Below are positions 33,932-43,189 of a stretch of 64,000 bases of DNA, one piece after another. Every line of letters starts with the position of its first letter. Position 1 is the first letter of the stretch. Source of the stretch: Candidatus Krumholzibacteriia bacterium (GTDB taxonomy: Bacteria; Krumholzibacteriota; Krumholzibacteriia; WVZY01; JAKEHA01); contig JAOUHG010000001.1 in assembly GCA_029865265.1 (NCBI GenBank), forward strand, positions 157,213-221,212, in the 5' to 3' direction. The position numbers and the translations under genes are program-made. Below the pieces are notes generated by a model. That model saw only the letters and a list, made by a program, of their open reading frames with translations, did no database searches and had not been told where the DNA came from.

Positions 33932-34501
33932 TCACGGGGTACGGCGAAAAATGGGGCGGGTGGGCGAGCGGCGGGCCACTTCGCTGAACCCGGCCTTTAC
34001 AAAGGTGGACGGAAGCCCCGTCCACACGAATGCATCGGGGGGGCTGGTCATGGTCGATTGCTGCGGATATCCCTCCACCACGCGCGCCCCCCGCTTGAAC
34101 GCCATTTCCGCCGCCGCGCGCAGCAATCGCACCGAAACGCCGCGCCGGCGCCACGGCTTCGCAACGAAGAAACAGCTGATAGACCACACCGCTGCGTCGT
34201 CCACGGGGGCGAGCACCCGGGAGCGGGACAGGTACGAGTACTCGGCGCGTGGTGCCACCGCGCACCACGCCACCGGCTCGCGGCCGTGGCAGGCAATGAT
34301 GCCGGGACGGTTTCCTCCCTCCACGAGTTTCTTGAGTGCGCGCCGGTTGGCGGTCTTCTTGCCGGCCATGAACGCTGTACGCGTGAGCCGCCAGGTCATG
34401 CACCAGCACCCGCCGCACGCACCGCGCTCTCCGAAGAGGACTTCCACGTCGTTCCAGCGTGACGCTGTCGCCCAGTAGAAGCGAAGCTCGTCGCGCGGCA
34501 T
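33932..34501 (-). CDS. GNAT-family N-acetyltransferase
   Basis: 189 residues. The ATG at 34501 shares its A with the corA stop (TAATG), so the two are translationally coupled. An N-terminal Cys-containing stretch (FGERGACGGCWCMTWRLTR) precedes a GNAT core with the acetyl-CoA loop VAKPWRRRGVSVRLLRAA. C-terminal GYPQQ and VWTGLPSTFVKAGFSEVARR complete the fold. This subgroup often carries the GGCWC-like segment. Substrate unknown. Confidence 0.85.
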   Translation of the reverse strand: MPRDELRFYWATASRWNDVEVLFGERGACGGCWCMTWRLTRTAFMAGKKTANRRALKKLVEGGNRPGIIACHGREPVAWCAVAPRAEYSYLSRSRVLAPVDDAAVWSISCFFVAKPWRRRGVSVRLLRAAAEMAFKRGARVVEGYPQQSTMTSPPDAFVWTGLPSTFVKAGFSEVARRSPTRPIFRRTP

Positions 34502-35598
34502 TACTCCTCGTCCATTTCGTCGTCGGCGCCGTCGCCGCCCAGCCAGCCCCGGTGGCGGAAGAAGAGCAGCATGCCGATGCCGGTGGCCGTCATCACGCCC
34601 AGTACCGCCGGGTAGGCCCACTTCTTGGTGAGCTCGGGCATGTCCTGGAAGTTCATGCCGTAGATACCCGCGATGAAGGTGAGCGGAATGAAGATACTGG
34701 CCATGATGGTCAACACCTTCATGACCTCGTTGGTGCGATTGCTGGTGACGGAGAGGTAGGTATTCATGAGACCGTTCACCAGTTCACGGTGCGAATCCAC
34801 CACGTCGACGAGCTGCGAGCAGTGGTCGTAGGTGTCGCGCAGGTAGGGCTTGACCGATTCCGAAATGAACCGGCTGGGATCGCGCAGCAGCCTTCCGACG
34901 GTCTCCTGTTGCGGCCACACCCCGCGGCGCATCACCACCAGGTCCGTCTTCACCCGGTTGAGCCGGTTCAGCGTGGCCGGTGTAGGGCGGGTCAGTACCA
35001 GGTCTTCGATGCGCATGATGCGCGTGCTGAGGCGGTCGATGACGGGGTAGTAACCGTCGATGATGGTGTCTATGATTGCGTAGGCCAGATAGTCGGGCCC
35101 GGACTTGCGCATCCGCCCGAGCCCCTCGCGGATGCGAACGCGCACCGGGTCGAGGCAGTCGCCGTAGGTTTCCTGCACGGAGATCACGTAGTTATCACCC
35201 AGCAACACCGCAACCTGCTCGACCTCGATGAGTGTCTCGGACTTGATCGTGGCCATGCGCGCGATGAGCAGCAGTTGCTTCTCGAATTCCTCTGCCTTGG
35301 GCCGCTGCGGGGCGTTGACCACGTCCTCCAGCGCGAGCAAATGGACATCGAATATCGCCCCGACCTGGCGCAGCCGGGCCACGTCACCAAGCCCCTGTAC
35401 GTCGATCCACGCCACGTGCCCGGGGGACGCGACGTCACGCAATTGCTCGGGATCGGTGATGTCGAACTCCTCCACGCCGGCGGGGTCGTAGCGCATCACT
35501 CGGATCTTCGGCGGCGGGCTGCCCTCCGGAGCGACCAGCGTTCCGGGGCGTGACCCAGCCGGCGGGTGGCGCTTGCGAAAGATGGCAGCCTTGTTCAT
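34501..35598 (-). CDS. corA: CorA-family magnesium/cobalt channel
   Basis: 365 residues. A large N-terminal cytoplasmic funnel (IRVMRYDPAGVEEFDI to SHRELVNGLMNTY) is followed by two C-terminal helices with the selectivity motif YGMNF between them and a cytoplasmic acidic end (GADDEMDEE). Pentameric passive uptake of Mg2+. It sits between the MscS gene (two bases upstream) and a GNAT gene (overlapping), giving an mscS-corA-GNAT operon. Confidence 0.94.
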   Translation of the reverse strand: MNKAAIFRKRHPPAGSRPGTLVAPEGSPPPKIRVMRYDPAGVEEFDITDPEQLRDVASPGHVAWIDVQGLGDVARLRQVGAIFDVHLLALEDVVNAPQRPKAEEFEKQLLLIARMATIKSETLIEVEQVAVLLGDNYVISVQETYGDCLDPVRVRIREGLGRMRKSGPDYLAYAIIDTIIDGYYPVIDRLSTRIMRIEDLVLTRPTPATLNRLNRVKTDLVVMRRGVWPQQETVGRLLRDPSRFISESVKPYLRDTYDHCSQLVDVVDSHRELVNGLMNTYLSVTSNRTNEVMKVLTIMASIFIPLTFIAGIYGMNFQDMPELTKKWAYPAVLGVMTATGIGMLLFFRHRGWLGGDGADDEMDEE

Positions 35599-35599
35599 G

Positions 35600-36487
35600 T
35601 CAGTTCGCTCCGCGCGTTGAGATGCGTTCCAGAGACGCCGCGATCGGCGGGTCCAGGTGCACGTCGAGTTGCGGGAACGCGATCACGATTCCCTTGGCCT
35701 TGAAGGCCCACCAGACCGCCTCGTGCAACTCCGATATGGCGGGGCGCCACTCCCACGGATTGTCCATCCAGATGCCGATCTCCCAGTTGACCGAGTTGTC
35801 GCCGAACTCGCGGATCGCAATGAGTGGTTCACGGTCGGGCACAGCCCACTTCTGACTGATCTCCTTTGCCGTCTCGGTCAGCGTCTGCTTGACCAGCGCC
35901 ATGTCCGAGCCGTAGACGACACCCACCGGCACGCGGATGCGCACAGTGGCGTTCTTGAGCGTATAGTTCTTGACCGTCTCCTGGATGAGCGTGGAGTTGG
36001 GAATGACCAGGTCTTCGCCGTCGCGTGTCTGCACGATGCTGGCCCGGATTCCGATGTCGGTGACGCGCACGATGTTTCCCTCCACGCCGAGCACGTCTCC
36101 GGGGCGGATGGTGCGTTCGGTTTGCAGAATGACCCCGGCAACGAAGTTCTGGGCAATGTTCTGCATGGCAAAACCAAGACCCACGGCGAAGATCGCGCCC
36201 GCGGTGAACAGAGATCCAATGTCGATCCCCGCGGCGGCAAAGGCCACGCCGACCCCGGCCAGGATCATGACGTAGTGGACCAGCCGCGTTACCCCGGCGG
36301 CCACCTCGGGACGGCTTCCGCGTCGCATCATGGCGCGGGCGATGATGGCGCGGACCAGCCGGGACACCGAGACCGTGATGATCATCACGAGAACCACCGT
36401 GGCGAGCGTGGACACGGTGATGGATGCGTCTCCGATGGAGAAGAGCTGCTGGTCGAGGACTCGTTTGACGGACGACAGAAAACCCAT
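35600..36487 (-). CDS. MscS-family mechanosensitive channel
   Basis: 295 residues; the ATG at 36487 follows CCGGAGGAA. Three helices (~22-45, ~68-92, ~95-125) are followed by the MscS beta domain: NFVAGVILQTERTIRPGDVLGV and GEDLVIPNSTLIQETVKNYT. A C-terminal cage domain ends LDVHLDPPIAASLERIS. The pore helix GAIFAVGLGFAMQNIAQ shows the small-residue packing of the family. It opens under membrane tension to release osmolytes. First gene of the mscS-corA-GNAT operon. Confidence 0.94.
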   Translation of the reverse strand: MGFLSSVKRVLDQQLFSIGDASITVSTLATVVLVMIITVSVSRLVRAIIARAMMRRGSRPEVAAGVTRLVHYVMILAGVGVAFAAAGIDIGSLFTAGAIFAVGLGFAMQNIAQNFVAGVILQTERTIRPGDVLGVEGNIVRVTDIGIRASIVQTRDGEDLVIPNSTLIQETVKNYTLKNATVRIRVPVGVVYGSDMALVKQTLTETAKEISQKWAVPDREPLIAIREFGDNSVNWEIGIWMDNPWEWRPAISELHEAVWWAFKAKGIVIAFPQLDVHLDPPIAASLERISTRGAN

Positions 36488-36505
36488 TGTGTTCCTCCGG
36501 AGTGA

Positions 36506-37072
36506 TCAGCGCGGCGATTGCGCGATCACGTTGAGAACCTGTTCCGCCTGCCACAGGTGACGGCGCTGGTGTGCTGCGGTAACACGCAGCGCGGACCAGA
36601 GGTTGTACTTCACCCGCGAACTGAAGGGAGACGTGATCTTGATCTTCGTGAGCGAGAGGCCGTCGAGTTCCGGGAGCAATCCGACCAGTTCCCCCTGCAG
36701 GGCCTCGTAGTTCGTGACGACGGTGGCTTTCGGCTCGATGGAAGGTGGCGTGAAGGACTCATTGGTCTTGAAACGCGACTTCGGCGGCGGCTCCAACGAT
36801 CGAACCAGGAACCACCCCATCGGGTCCAGTCGCAGCGTCGGCGTGGTTAATCCGCGCGCGCGCCCCTCGCGCGCGGCGTCGCGGATGCGTGGAATCAGTG
36901 CCCGTGACGACATGTTCAGGTGCTCCACGCACTCCGCCACCGACCAGCGGCCCTCCGCCGGCCGCCGCCGCCAGTTGCCGTCGTCCAGCGGGTCGGCGAT
37001 GCGGTGCAGGGTGGCGGTGGTGGCTCTCAGCTCGTCACGGAGCGAGGCCAGTCTGGGGGAAAGATCACCCAT
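36506..37072 (-). CDS. DinB/YfiT-like four-helix metalloprotein
   Basis: 188 residues from the ATG at 37072. The longer start at 37114 overlaps the promoter. The predicted TTGACC-N17-CAGACT promoter ends six bases before this ATG. The DinB_2 helix bundle has the three metal histidines in [14 protein letters not shown] and [15 protein letters not shown]. Members act as thiol-dependent transferases or stress proteins, but the substrate here is unknown. It is 18 bases upstream of the mscS start on the same strand and may be co-transcribed. Confidence 0.84.
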   Translation of the reverse strand: MGDLSPRLASLRDELRATTATLHRIADPLDDGNWRRRPAEGRWSVAECVEHLNMSSRALIPRIRDAAREGRARGLTTPTLRLDPMGWFLVRSLEPPPKSRFKTNESFTPPSIEPKATVVTNYEALQGELVGLLPELDGLSLTKIKITSPFSSRVKYNLWSALRVTAAHQRRHLWQAEQVLNVIAQSPR

Positions 37073-37078
37073 GGGGAC

Positions 37079-37107
37079 AGTCTGCACGCCGCGGGGAGCT
37101 GGGTCAA
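37079..37107 (-). promoter_or_regulatory. Promoter of a leaderless DinB-like mRNA
   Basis: On the minus strand: TTGACC (37107-37102), a 17-base spacer, CAGACT (37084-37079), then six bases (GTCCCC) to the ATG at 37072. Confidence 0.55.
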
Positions 37108-37138
37108 CGGGCATGGAAGGGTCGGGGCGCCGTCCGGC

Positions 37139-37168
37139 TTGCGAAGACGGGGATTAATTGGGTAAACT
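37139..37168 (+). promoter_or_regulatory. Putative promoter of icmF
   Basis: TTGCGA (37139-37144), 18 bases, TAAACT (37163-37168). It predicts a 17-base leader to the ATG at 37192. Confidence 0.5.
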
Positions 37169-37191
37169 GCGGGTGGCGTCATCCCCGCAGA

Positions 37192-40100
37192 ATGCCGTTC
37201 ATAATGAAAACCATCGAACCCTACAGGCCGAAGCACAAGGTGCGCATCGTCACCGCGGCGTCGCTCTTTGACGGCCACGACGCGGCCATCAACATCATGC
37301 GGCGCATCATCCAGTCCACCGGTTGCGAGGTGATTCACCTCGGCCACGACCGCAGCGTGGAGGAAGTGGTGGAGACCGCCATCCAGGAGGACGCCCAGGC
37401 CATCGCCATGACGTCCTACCAGGGCGGTCACGTGGAGTACCTGCGCTACATGAAGGATCTGCTGGAGCAGCGCGGGGCGGGTCACATCAAGATTTTCGCG
37501 GGCGGTGGCGGTGTCATCCTGCCGGATGAGATCAAGGAACTCCACGCCTACGGGATCACGCGCATCTATTCCCCCGACGACGGCCGTTCCATGGGCCTCC
37601 AGGGGATGATCAACGATCTCGTCTCCCAGAGCGACTACGCAACCGGAGTGAGCCTCAACGGGGTCGTGGACGGCGTGCTCAAGCGCGATTTCGTGGCGGT
37701 GGCGAGGGTTATCTCCGCGGCGGAGAACGACCCGAAGGGTTCTGCCAGCAACCTCGACGCGCTGCGCGCAAAGGCGAAGGGATCCGCGACACCCGTGCTG
37801 GGGATCACCGGCACCGGCGGGTCGGGCAAGTCCTCGCTGGTGGACGAACTGGTGCGGCGCTTCCTGCTGGATTTCCCCGAGAAGACGGTGGGCGTGGTGT
37901 GCGTGGACCCGTCGAAGCGCAAGACGGGCGGCGCGCTGCTCGGCGACCGCATTCGCATGAATTCCATCCGCAACAAGCGAGTGTACGTGCGCTCGCTGGC
38001 CACGCGCCAGGCCAACCTGGCGCTCTCCGCGCACATCAAGGACACCCTCGACATCCTCAAGGCGGCGGGTTTCGACCTGGTCATCCTGGAGACGTCCGGC
38101 ATCGGACAGTCGGACACCGAGATCGTGGATCACTCCAATGTGAGCATGTACGTGATGACGCCGGAGTACGGCGCGGCCTCGCAGCTGGAGAAGATCGACA
38201 TGATCGACTTCGCCGACCTTATCGCGCTCAACAAGTTCGACAAGCGCGGCGCGCAGGACGCGCTGCGCGACGTGCGCAAGCAGTACAAGCGCGCCCACCG
38301 GCTCTTCGAACTGGACGACGATGATGCGCCGGTGTTTGGCACCATCGCGTCGCAGTTCAACGACCCCGGCACCAATCATCTCTACCGGGCCGTGGTCGAC
38401 AAGCTGGTGGAGAAGTGCAAGCTGCCGGCCGCAAAGTGGAAGTCTTCGTTCGCACGCACCGGCGCCGAGTCGGAGAAGGTGTACATCATTCCACCGGGGC
38501 GCACGCGCTACCTCAGTGAGATCTCGGAAACATGCCGTCGCTACGACACCTGGACCGCGGAGCAGAGCGCGGTGGCTCAGAAGCTGTTCGCGCTGCGCAC
38601 ATCCATCGACACGGTGAAGGCGAGCAACGCGGCCGATCGCGACCGCATCGTCAAGGATCTCGAACAGGCCTGTGCGGAAACCGCGCGCGCGCTGGCGCCG
38701 GAGTGCGACGACATTCTCAAGGGCTGGGAGGAGAAGCGGGCACGCTACCACGCGCCGGTGTACACCTACAAGGTGCGCGGCCGCGACGTTGCCGTGGAGA
38801 CGCACAGCGAGAGCCTCTCGCACACGCAGATTCCCAAGATCGCGCTGCCGCGCTACCAGGCGTGGGGAGACGTGCTGCGCTGGAATTTGTCCGAGAACGT
38901 GCCCGGCGAGTTTCCCTTTGCGGCGGGGATCTATCCGTTCAAGCGCATGGGGGAAGATCCCACCCGCATGTTCGCGGGCGAGGGCGCGCCGGAGCGCACC
39001 AACCGCCGCTTCCATTACGTGAGTCTCGACATGCCCGCGCGGCGCCTGTCCACCGCGTTCGATTCGGTCACGCTGTATGGCCGCGATCCCGACACGCGTC
39101 CGGACATCTACGGCAAGATCGGTAACTCGGGCGTGTCGGTGTGCTGCCTGGATGACGCCAAGAAGCTCTATTCGGGATTCAACCTCATCGATCCCAAGAC
39201 GTCGGTGTCCATGACCATCAACGGCCCGGCGCCCATGATGCTGGCTTACTTCCTCAACGCGGCCGTGGACCAGCAATGCGAGGTCTACATAAAGCAAAAC
39301 GGCCTCGAGGACGACGTCAAAAAGAAGATCGACAAGATCTACCGGGGCCGCGAGACGCTGCGCCCGCGCTACCACGGCGACCTGCCCAGAGGCAACGACG
39401 GCCTCGGGCTGATGCTGCTCGGCGTGACCGGCGACGAGGTGCTGCCGCGCGAGGTGTACGACAAGATCAAAGCCGACACGCTCAAGGTGGTGCGCGGCAC
39501 TGTGCAGGCGGACATCCTCAAGGAGGACCAGGCGCAGAACACCTGCATCTTCTCCACCGAGTTCGCGCTGCGGCTCATGGGCGACGTGCAGGACAACTTC
39601 ATCCGCCACGGCGTGCGCAACTTCTACTCGGTGTCGATCTCCGGCTACCACATCGCCGAAGCCGGCGCCAACCCCATCTCGCAGCTCGCGTTCACGCTGG
39701 CCAACGGCTTCACCTACGTGGAGTACTACCTGTCGCGCGGAATGGACATCAACCGCTTCGGCCCCAACCTGTCGTTCTTTTTTTCCAACGGCGTGGATCC
39801 GGAGTACAGCGTAATCGGGCGCGTGGCGCGGCGCATCTGGGCCAAGGCGATGAAGCTCAAGTACGGGGCCGACGAGCGCTCGCAGATGCTCAAGTACCAC
39901 ATCCAGACCTCGGGGCGCTCCCTGCACGCGCAGGAGATCGCCTTCAACGACATCCGCACCACGCTGCAGGCGCTGTACGCTATCTACGACAACTGCAATT
40001 CGCTGCACACCAATGCGTACGACGAGGCCATCACCACCCCCACCGAAGAATCGGTGCGGCGCGCGATGGCCATTCAGCTCATCATCAACAACGAGCTGGG

Positions 40101-40593
40101 GCTCGCGAAGAACGAGAACCCGTTGCAGGGCTCGTTCATCATCGAGGAGCTGACCGACCTGGTGGAGGAAGCCGTTCTTGCGGAGTTCGACAGTATCACC
40201 GAGCGCGGCGGTGTGCTGGGCGCCATGGAAACCATGTACCAGCGCGGCAAGATCCAGGAAGAGTCGCTGTACTACGAGACGCTCAAGCACTCCGGCAAGC
40301 TGCCGGTGATCGGCGTGAACACGTTTCTCTCCTCGGAAGGGTCGCCCACGGTGCTGCCGCGCGAGGTCATCCGCGCCACCGAGGACGAGAAGCAGCGCCA
40401 GATTGCCACCGTGCAGGCGCTCAAGGAGCGCGCGGGCGAGCGCGCCGCCGCGGCGGTTCGCGCCATCCAGAAAGCGGCGGTGGAGAACCGCAACGTCTTC
40501 GACGAACTGATGGAAGGCGCCAAGGTGTGCTCGCTGGGCACCATGACGCAAGCGCTCTTCGAAGTGGGCGGCGAGTATCGCCGCAACATGTAG
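37192..40593 (+). CDS. icmF: Fused isobutyryl-CoA mutase IcmF (B12 domain, G-protein chaperone, mutase)
   Basis: 1133 residues, the full IcmF length. Interconverts isobutyryl- and butyryl-CoA (some members pivalyl/isovaleryl) with coenzyme B12. Domain order: B12-binding (~10-150) with the DGHDAAINI motif and His29; G3E-type GTPase with P-loop [11 protein letters not shown] (204-214); then the mutase barrel (~560-1080) with [35 protein letters not shown] and [10 protein letters not shown]. The last is the ICM-type sequence rather than TSGWSLTEQ of methylmalonyl-CoA mutase. The start is uncertain between ATG 37192 and ATG 37204; neither has a good binding site. It is isolated from acyl-CoA dehydrogenase genes here. 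Confidence 0.95.
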   Translation: MPFIMKTIEPYRPKHKVRIVTAASLFDGHDAAINIMRRIIQSTGCEVIHLGHDRSVEEVVETAIQEDAQAIAMTSYQGGHVEYLRYMKDLLEQRGAGHIKIFAGGGGVILPDEIKELHAYGITRIYSPDDGRSMGLQGMINDLVSQSDYATGVSLNGVVDGVLKRDFVAVARVISAAENDPKGSASNLDALRAKAKGSATPVLGITGTGGSGKSSLVDELVRRFLLDFPEKTVGVVCVDPSKRKTGGALLGDRIRMNSIRNKRVYVRSLATRQANLALSAHIKDTLDILKAAGFDLVILETSGIGQSDTEIVDHSNVSMYVMTPEYGAASQLEKIDMIDFADLIALNKFDKRGAQDALRDVRKQYKRAHRLFELDDDDAPVFGTIASQFNDPGTNHLYRAVVDKLVEKCKLPAAKWKSSFARTGAESEKVYIIPPGRTRYLSEISETCRRYDTWTAEQSAVAQKLFALRTSIDTVKASNAADRDRIVKDLEQACAETARALAPECDDILKGWEEKRARYHAPVYTYKVRGRDVAVETHSESLSHTQIPKIALPRYQAWGDVLRWNLSENVPGEFPFAAGIYPFKRMGEDPTRMFAGEGAPERTNRRFHYVSLDMPARRLSTAFDSVTLYGRDPDTRPDIYGKIGNSGVSVCCLDDAKKLYSGFNLIDPKTSVSMTINGPAPMMLAYFLNAAVDQQCEVYIKQNGLEDDVKKKIDKIYRGRETLRPRYHGDLPRGNDGLGLMLLGVTGDEVLPREVYDKIKADTLKVVRGTVQADILKEDQAQNTCIFSTEFALRLMGDVQDNFIRHGVRNFYSVSISGYHIAEAGANPISQLAFTLANGFTYVEYYLSRGMDINRFGPNLSFFFSNGVDPEYSVIGRVARRIWAKAMKLKYGADERSQMLKYHIQTSGRSLHAQEIAFNDIRTTLQALYAIYDNCNSLHTNAYDEAITTPTEESVRRAMAIQLIINNELGLAKNENPLQGSFIIEELTDLVEEAVLAEFDSITERGGVLGAMETMYQRGKIQEESLYYETLKHSGKLPVIGVNTFLSSEGSPTVLPREVIRATEDEKQRQIATVQALKERAGERAAAAVRAIQKAAVENRNVFDELMEGAKVCSLGTMTQALFEVGGEYRRNM

Positions 40594-40612
40594 TTTCCCG
40601 CCGGTTCGACAG

Positions 40613-40627
40613 GCCGCGTTCCGCGGC
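40613..40627. repeat. Short hairpin between icmF and the propeller gene
   Basis: GCCGCG-TTC-CGCGGC, a perfect 6-bp stem 20 bases past the icmF stop, without a T-tract. It could slow transcription before the next promoter. Confidence 0.35.
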
Positions 40628-40633
40628 ATCATC

Positions 40634-40642
40634 TGTTACAAT
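40634..40642 (+). promoter_or_regulatory. Extended -10 promoter giving a leaderless propeller-protein mRNA
   Basis: TG-t-TACAAT (40634-40642), six bases (TGATGC), then ATG 40649. No -35 box is evident, as is common with TGn promoters. Confidence 0.6.
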
Positions 40643-40648
40643 TGATGC

Positions 40649-41821
40649 ATGTTGGCGTCCCTGCTGATTCCGCAGGCCCTCTCGCTCGTGTTCGCCGCCA
40701 CACCGGTGGCCGGCGTCGATGGTCCCGTGCATGCGCTCGCCACCGATGCGGGCGGGGTGTACGCCGCGGGCAGCTTTGCCCGTGCATCCGGTGCGCCCGC
40801 CGCGAACATTGCGCGCTGGGACGGCAGCGCGTGGCATCCGCTGGGCGCGGGCACCGACGGACCGGTGTACGCGCTGTTTATTGACGGCGGCGACGTGTAC
40901 GCGGGGGGCTCGTTTGCCAATGCAGGGGGCGTAGCGGCGGTCAACGTCGCGCGCTGGGACGGCAGCGCCTGGTCCGCGGTGGGAGGCGGGGTGACGGGTC
41001 CCGCCGCGGTGGTGAAGTGCTTCTCGCGCGACGCCGGCGGACTGTTGATCGGCGGCGTGTTCGCGCAGGTGGGTGCGTCAACCACCGCCAACGGACTGGC
41101 GCGCTGGACCGGTTTCGAATGGAACCTGCTGGGCGGAAACGTGCCCGGCATCGAGCACGACATCCGCGCCATCGCGCCGCTGGGCGGCACCATCTACGTG
41201 GGTGGGGTGCTGCGCTTTCCCGGTTCGACGCGGCCCAGCGAAGCCACCCTCGCGCGCGCCACACCGTTCGTTCTCTCCGACCACGCCGGCAGCGCCAATG
41301 CAAACGGCGAGTGCAGCGGCTGCGCGTCGGTTGACGCGCTCGCGGCAACCGCCAGCGACCTCTACGCCGGCGGCGCCTTCACCACCCTGGGACAGGTGAC
41401 GGTGGTCGGGAGTCCGTACGGGGTTGTGCGGCTCGCCGGCGGGGTGACGCCGCTGGGTCTCGGCGAGGGAGCCATGACGCCGTCGGTCGCGCAGGGAGGC
41501 GTGGTGCTGGCGCTGCTTGCCGAAAACGGCGCGCTGTTCGCGGCGGGAACCTTTGTGACCATGCGCGGGGCCCCGGCGGCGTTCATCGCGCGCTGGGACG
41601 GTGGCGCGTGGTCGGGTCTGGGTGCCGGGGTGTCGGGCACGGTCCGCTGTCTCGTGGCGCGCGACGGATGGATCTATGCGGGTGGCGACTTCGTAACTGC
41701 GGGCGGCAACGAGGTGAACCACATCGCGTGCTGGGATGGCTCCGCGTGGAGCCCGCTGACCACGGTGGCGACACCGGTCCGGCGCAGCAGCTGGGGATCG
41801 CTCAAGAACCGTTTCCGCTAG
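40649..41821 (+). CDS. Secreted beta-propeller repeat protein with short C-terminal WGxLKxxFR motif
   Basis: 390 residues. An ATG at 40645 lies in another frame. The signal peptide MLASLLIPQALSLVFA is followed by six or seven ~50-residue blades with the repeated phrase GPVYAL...GGxVYAGGSFxxAGG...VARWDGSAWxxLG. This is typical of exported delta-60/kelch-like propellers of environmental bacteria. A Cys pair (GECSGCAS) interrupts one blade. The last residues SSWGSLKNRFR resemble the end of the next gene (TWGRVKAIFRNC). Function unknown; presumably cell-surface binding. Confidence 0.8.
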   Translation: MLASLLIPQALSLVFAATPVAGVDGPVHALATDAGGVYAAGSFARASGAPAANIARWDGSAWHPLGAGTDGPVYALFIDGGDVYAGGSFANAGGVAAVNVARWDGSAWSAVGGGVTGPAAVVKCFSRDAGGLLIGGVFAQVGASTTANGLARWTGFEWNLLGGNVPGIEHDIRAIAPLGGTIYVGGVLRFPGSTRPSEATLARATPFVLSDHAGSANANGECSGCASVDALAATASDLYAGGAFTTLGQVTVVGSPYGVVRLAGGVTPLGLGEGAMTPSVAQGGVVLALLAENGALFAAGTFVTMRGAPAAFIARWDGGAWSGLGAGVSGTVRCLVARDGWIYAGGDFVTAGGNEVNHIACWDGSAWSPLTTVATPVRRSSWGSLKNRFR

Positions 41822-41834
41822 GAAGGGGGCCGGG

Positions 41835-41862
41835 TTGACGGCCCCGCCTGGTGGGTTACACT
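41835..41862 (+). promoter_or_regulatory. Promoter of the duplicated-domain secreted protein
   Basis: TTGACG (41835-41840), a 16-base spacer and TACACT (41857-41862). The -35 box lies in the loop of a GGGGCC/GGCCCC hairpin following the propeller gene. Confidence 0.5.
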
Positions 41863-41911
41863 CGGGGCTCACGCCCGTGACGCCCCCCTCCGTGTCCCTG
41901 GAGGAATGACC

Positions 41912-42965
41912 ATGCGACGGCTTCTGCCTCTCTCGCTCGCTCTCGCGCTCCTGGCGTCCGCTGCCCGCGCGCAAAGTGACGCCCGCATCGAACTCTACTC
42001 CGACGACCTCTCCTCCCCGTGCAGTCTGATCGACACCCGGCCGGGGCCGCGCAGCGTTTTCATCTACCAGACGGGGACGTTCGTTGCCGCGGCCAGCGAA
42101 TTCTCGGTGCGGCTGCCGTCGTGCTGGACGGGTGCGGCGTACGTGGGTGAGGCGATCGACCCGTCGCTGCTTGCGATCGGCAACCCGCAGACGGATCTCT
42201 CGGTGGCGTACGGCGGGTGCCGGGTTCCACCGGTCTATATCGGGCGGGTGGATTTCTTTGCCTCGGGGATCGCATCCGCTTGCTGCGTGTTCCGGGCGCA
42301 GCCATCGCCCTCGGGCTTGCTGGTGGTGGACTGCGCGTTCGAGACGCACGCCATCGTGGCCGGCCCGGGTATCACCATCAATCCCGATGAAACGTGTCCT
42401 TGCAACGTGGCTCCGCCCCCCCCCGCCGCCCCCTCCCCCTCCACCGGTGCCGCTCCCGTCGCGCATCGAGATATTCGCCGACGCGGACATGAGCGAGTGC
42501 GCCATCGTGGATGACGGTCCGGGGATTCGTTCCGTGTATGTATTTCACACCGGCAATGCCAGCGCCACGGCCTCCGAGTTCAGCGTGCCGCTGCCGGCGT
42601 GCTGGACGGGAGCGTCATGGGTCGGTGACAACGTCGTGCCGGGTTTCCTGACCGTCGGGACTTCGCAAACCGACCTTTCGATTGCGTACGCGGGGTGCGT
42701 CGATCTGCCGGTCTTCATCGCGCGCATCAATTTTTCCGTCACCGGCAAGGCGCCACCGTGCTGTCGCGTTTTGGTGGCGCCTCCCCTCACGCAGTCTCCG
42801 CAGGAAATTGTCGAGGTGTCGTGTGACTACCAGACGCACGCCGTCGGCACCGGGCTCGGCGTCACTGTGAATCCACCGACCTCGTGCGCGTGCGATTCGC
42901 CGACGACCTTGCGCACCGAACCGGCCACGTGGGGCAGGGTGAAGGCGATATTCCGCAACTGCTGA
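41912..42965 (+). pseudogene. Two-domain secreted Cys-rich protein, frame interrupted at a C9 tract (possibly phase-variable)
   Basis: ATG 41912 (GGAGG seven bases upstream) starts a signal peptide (MRRLLPLSLALALLASAARA) and domain 1 (ARIELYSDDLSS, ASEFSVRLPSCWTGAAYVGE, TDLSVAYGGC). At the C9 run 42416-42424 the frame slips. The starting frame ends uselessly at 42514. A +1 frame continues as a proline linker and domain 2 (SRIEIFADADMS, ASEFSVPLPACWTGASWVGD, TDLSIAYAGC), ending TWGRVKAIFRNC at 42965. Domains 1 and 2 are clear internal duplicates. Removing one C gives an intact frame of 351 codons including the stop. Either slippage controls the C-terminal half or the assembly miscounts the tract. 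No known family recognised. Confidence 0.75.
42416..42424 (+). repeat. Homopolymer C9 in the coding region
   Basis: Nine consecutive C, within a C-rich proline linker between duplicated domains. With nine the gene is out of frame; with eight it is in frame. Confidence 0.85.
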
Positions 42966-43055
42966 CCCGACGGCGGCCTGCGTCACCGCCAGAAGAAGAT
43001 ACGGAAATCCGGATATGGCGTTTGGGGCGTGCCGACGCCGCGCCCGCCAAATTGG

Positions 43056-43088
43056 CGGTGGAGTTATCCACCGGCGCCGTGGTACGAT
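43056..43088 (+). promoter_or_regulatory. Extended -10 promoter with palindrome at -35 for the SdrD-like lipoprotein
   Basis: TG-g-TACGAT ends at 43088. CGGTGGA-GTTA-TCCACCG (43056-43073), a perfect 7-bp inverted repeat, covers the place where a -35 box should be. This suggests activator or repressor control. Confidence 0.45.
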
Positions 43089-43189
43089 TATCACCGCTGA
43101 ATCGGCCTTTCCCAAGGGGTGGGGTTTCCCGACAGACGTCGTTTACGCCCCGCGGCCCCTGTCTTTCGAAATTCCAAGGAGAATCAATA

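Noticed and set aside
37027-40632. 1201-residue open frame antisense to icmF
   Set aside because: High-GC antisense shadow: low-complexity His/Arg/Val-rich translation without motifs, while the plus strand encodes a complete IcmF.
43063-43072. DnaA-box-like TTATCCACC
   Set aside because: Single imperfect site inside the GGTGGA/TCCACC palindrome; no cluster of boxes, AT-rich unwinding element or dnaA/dnaN genes.
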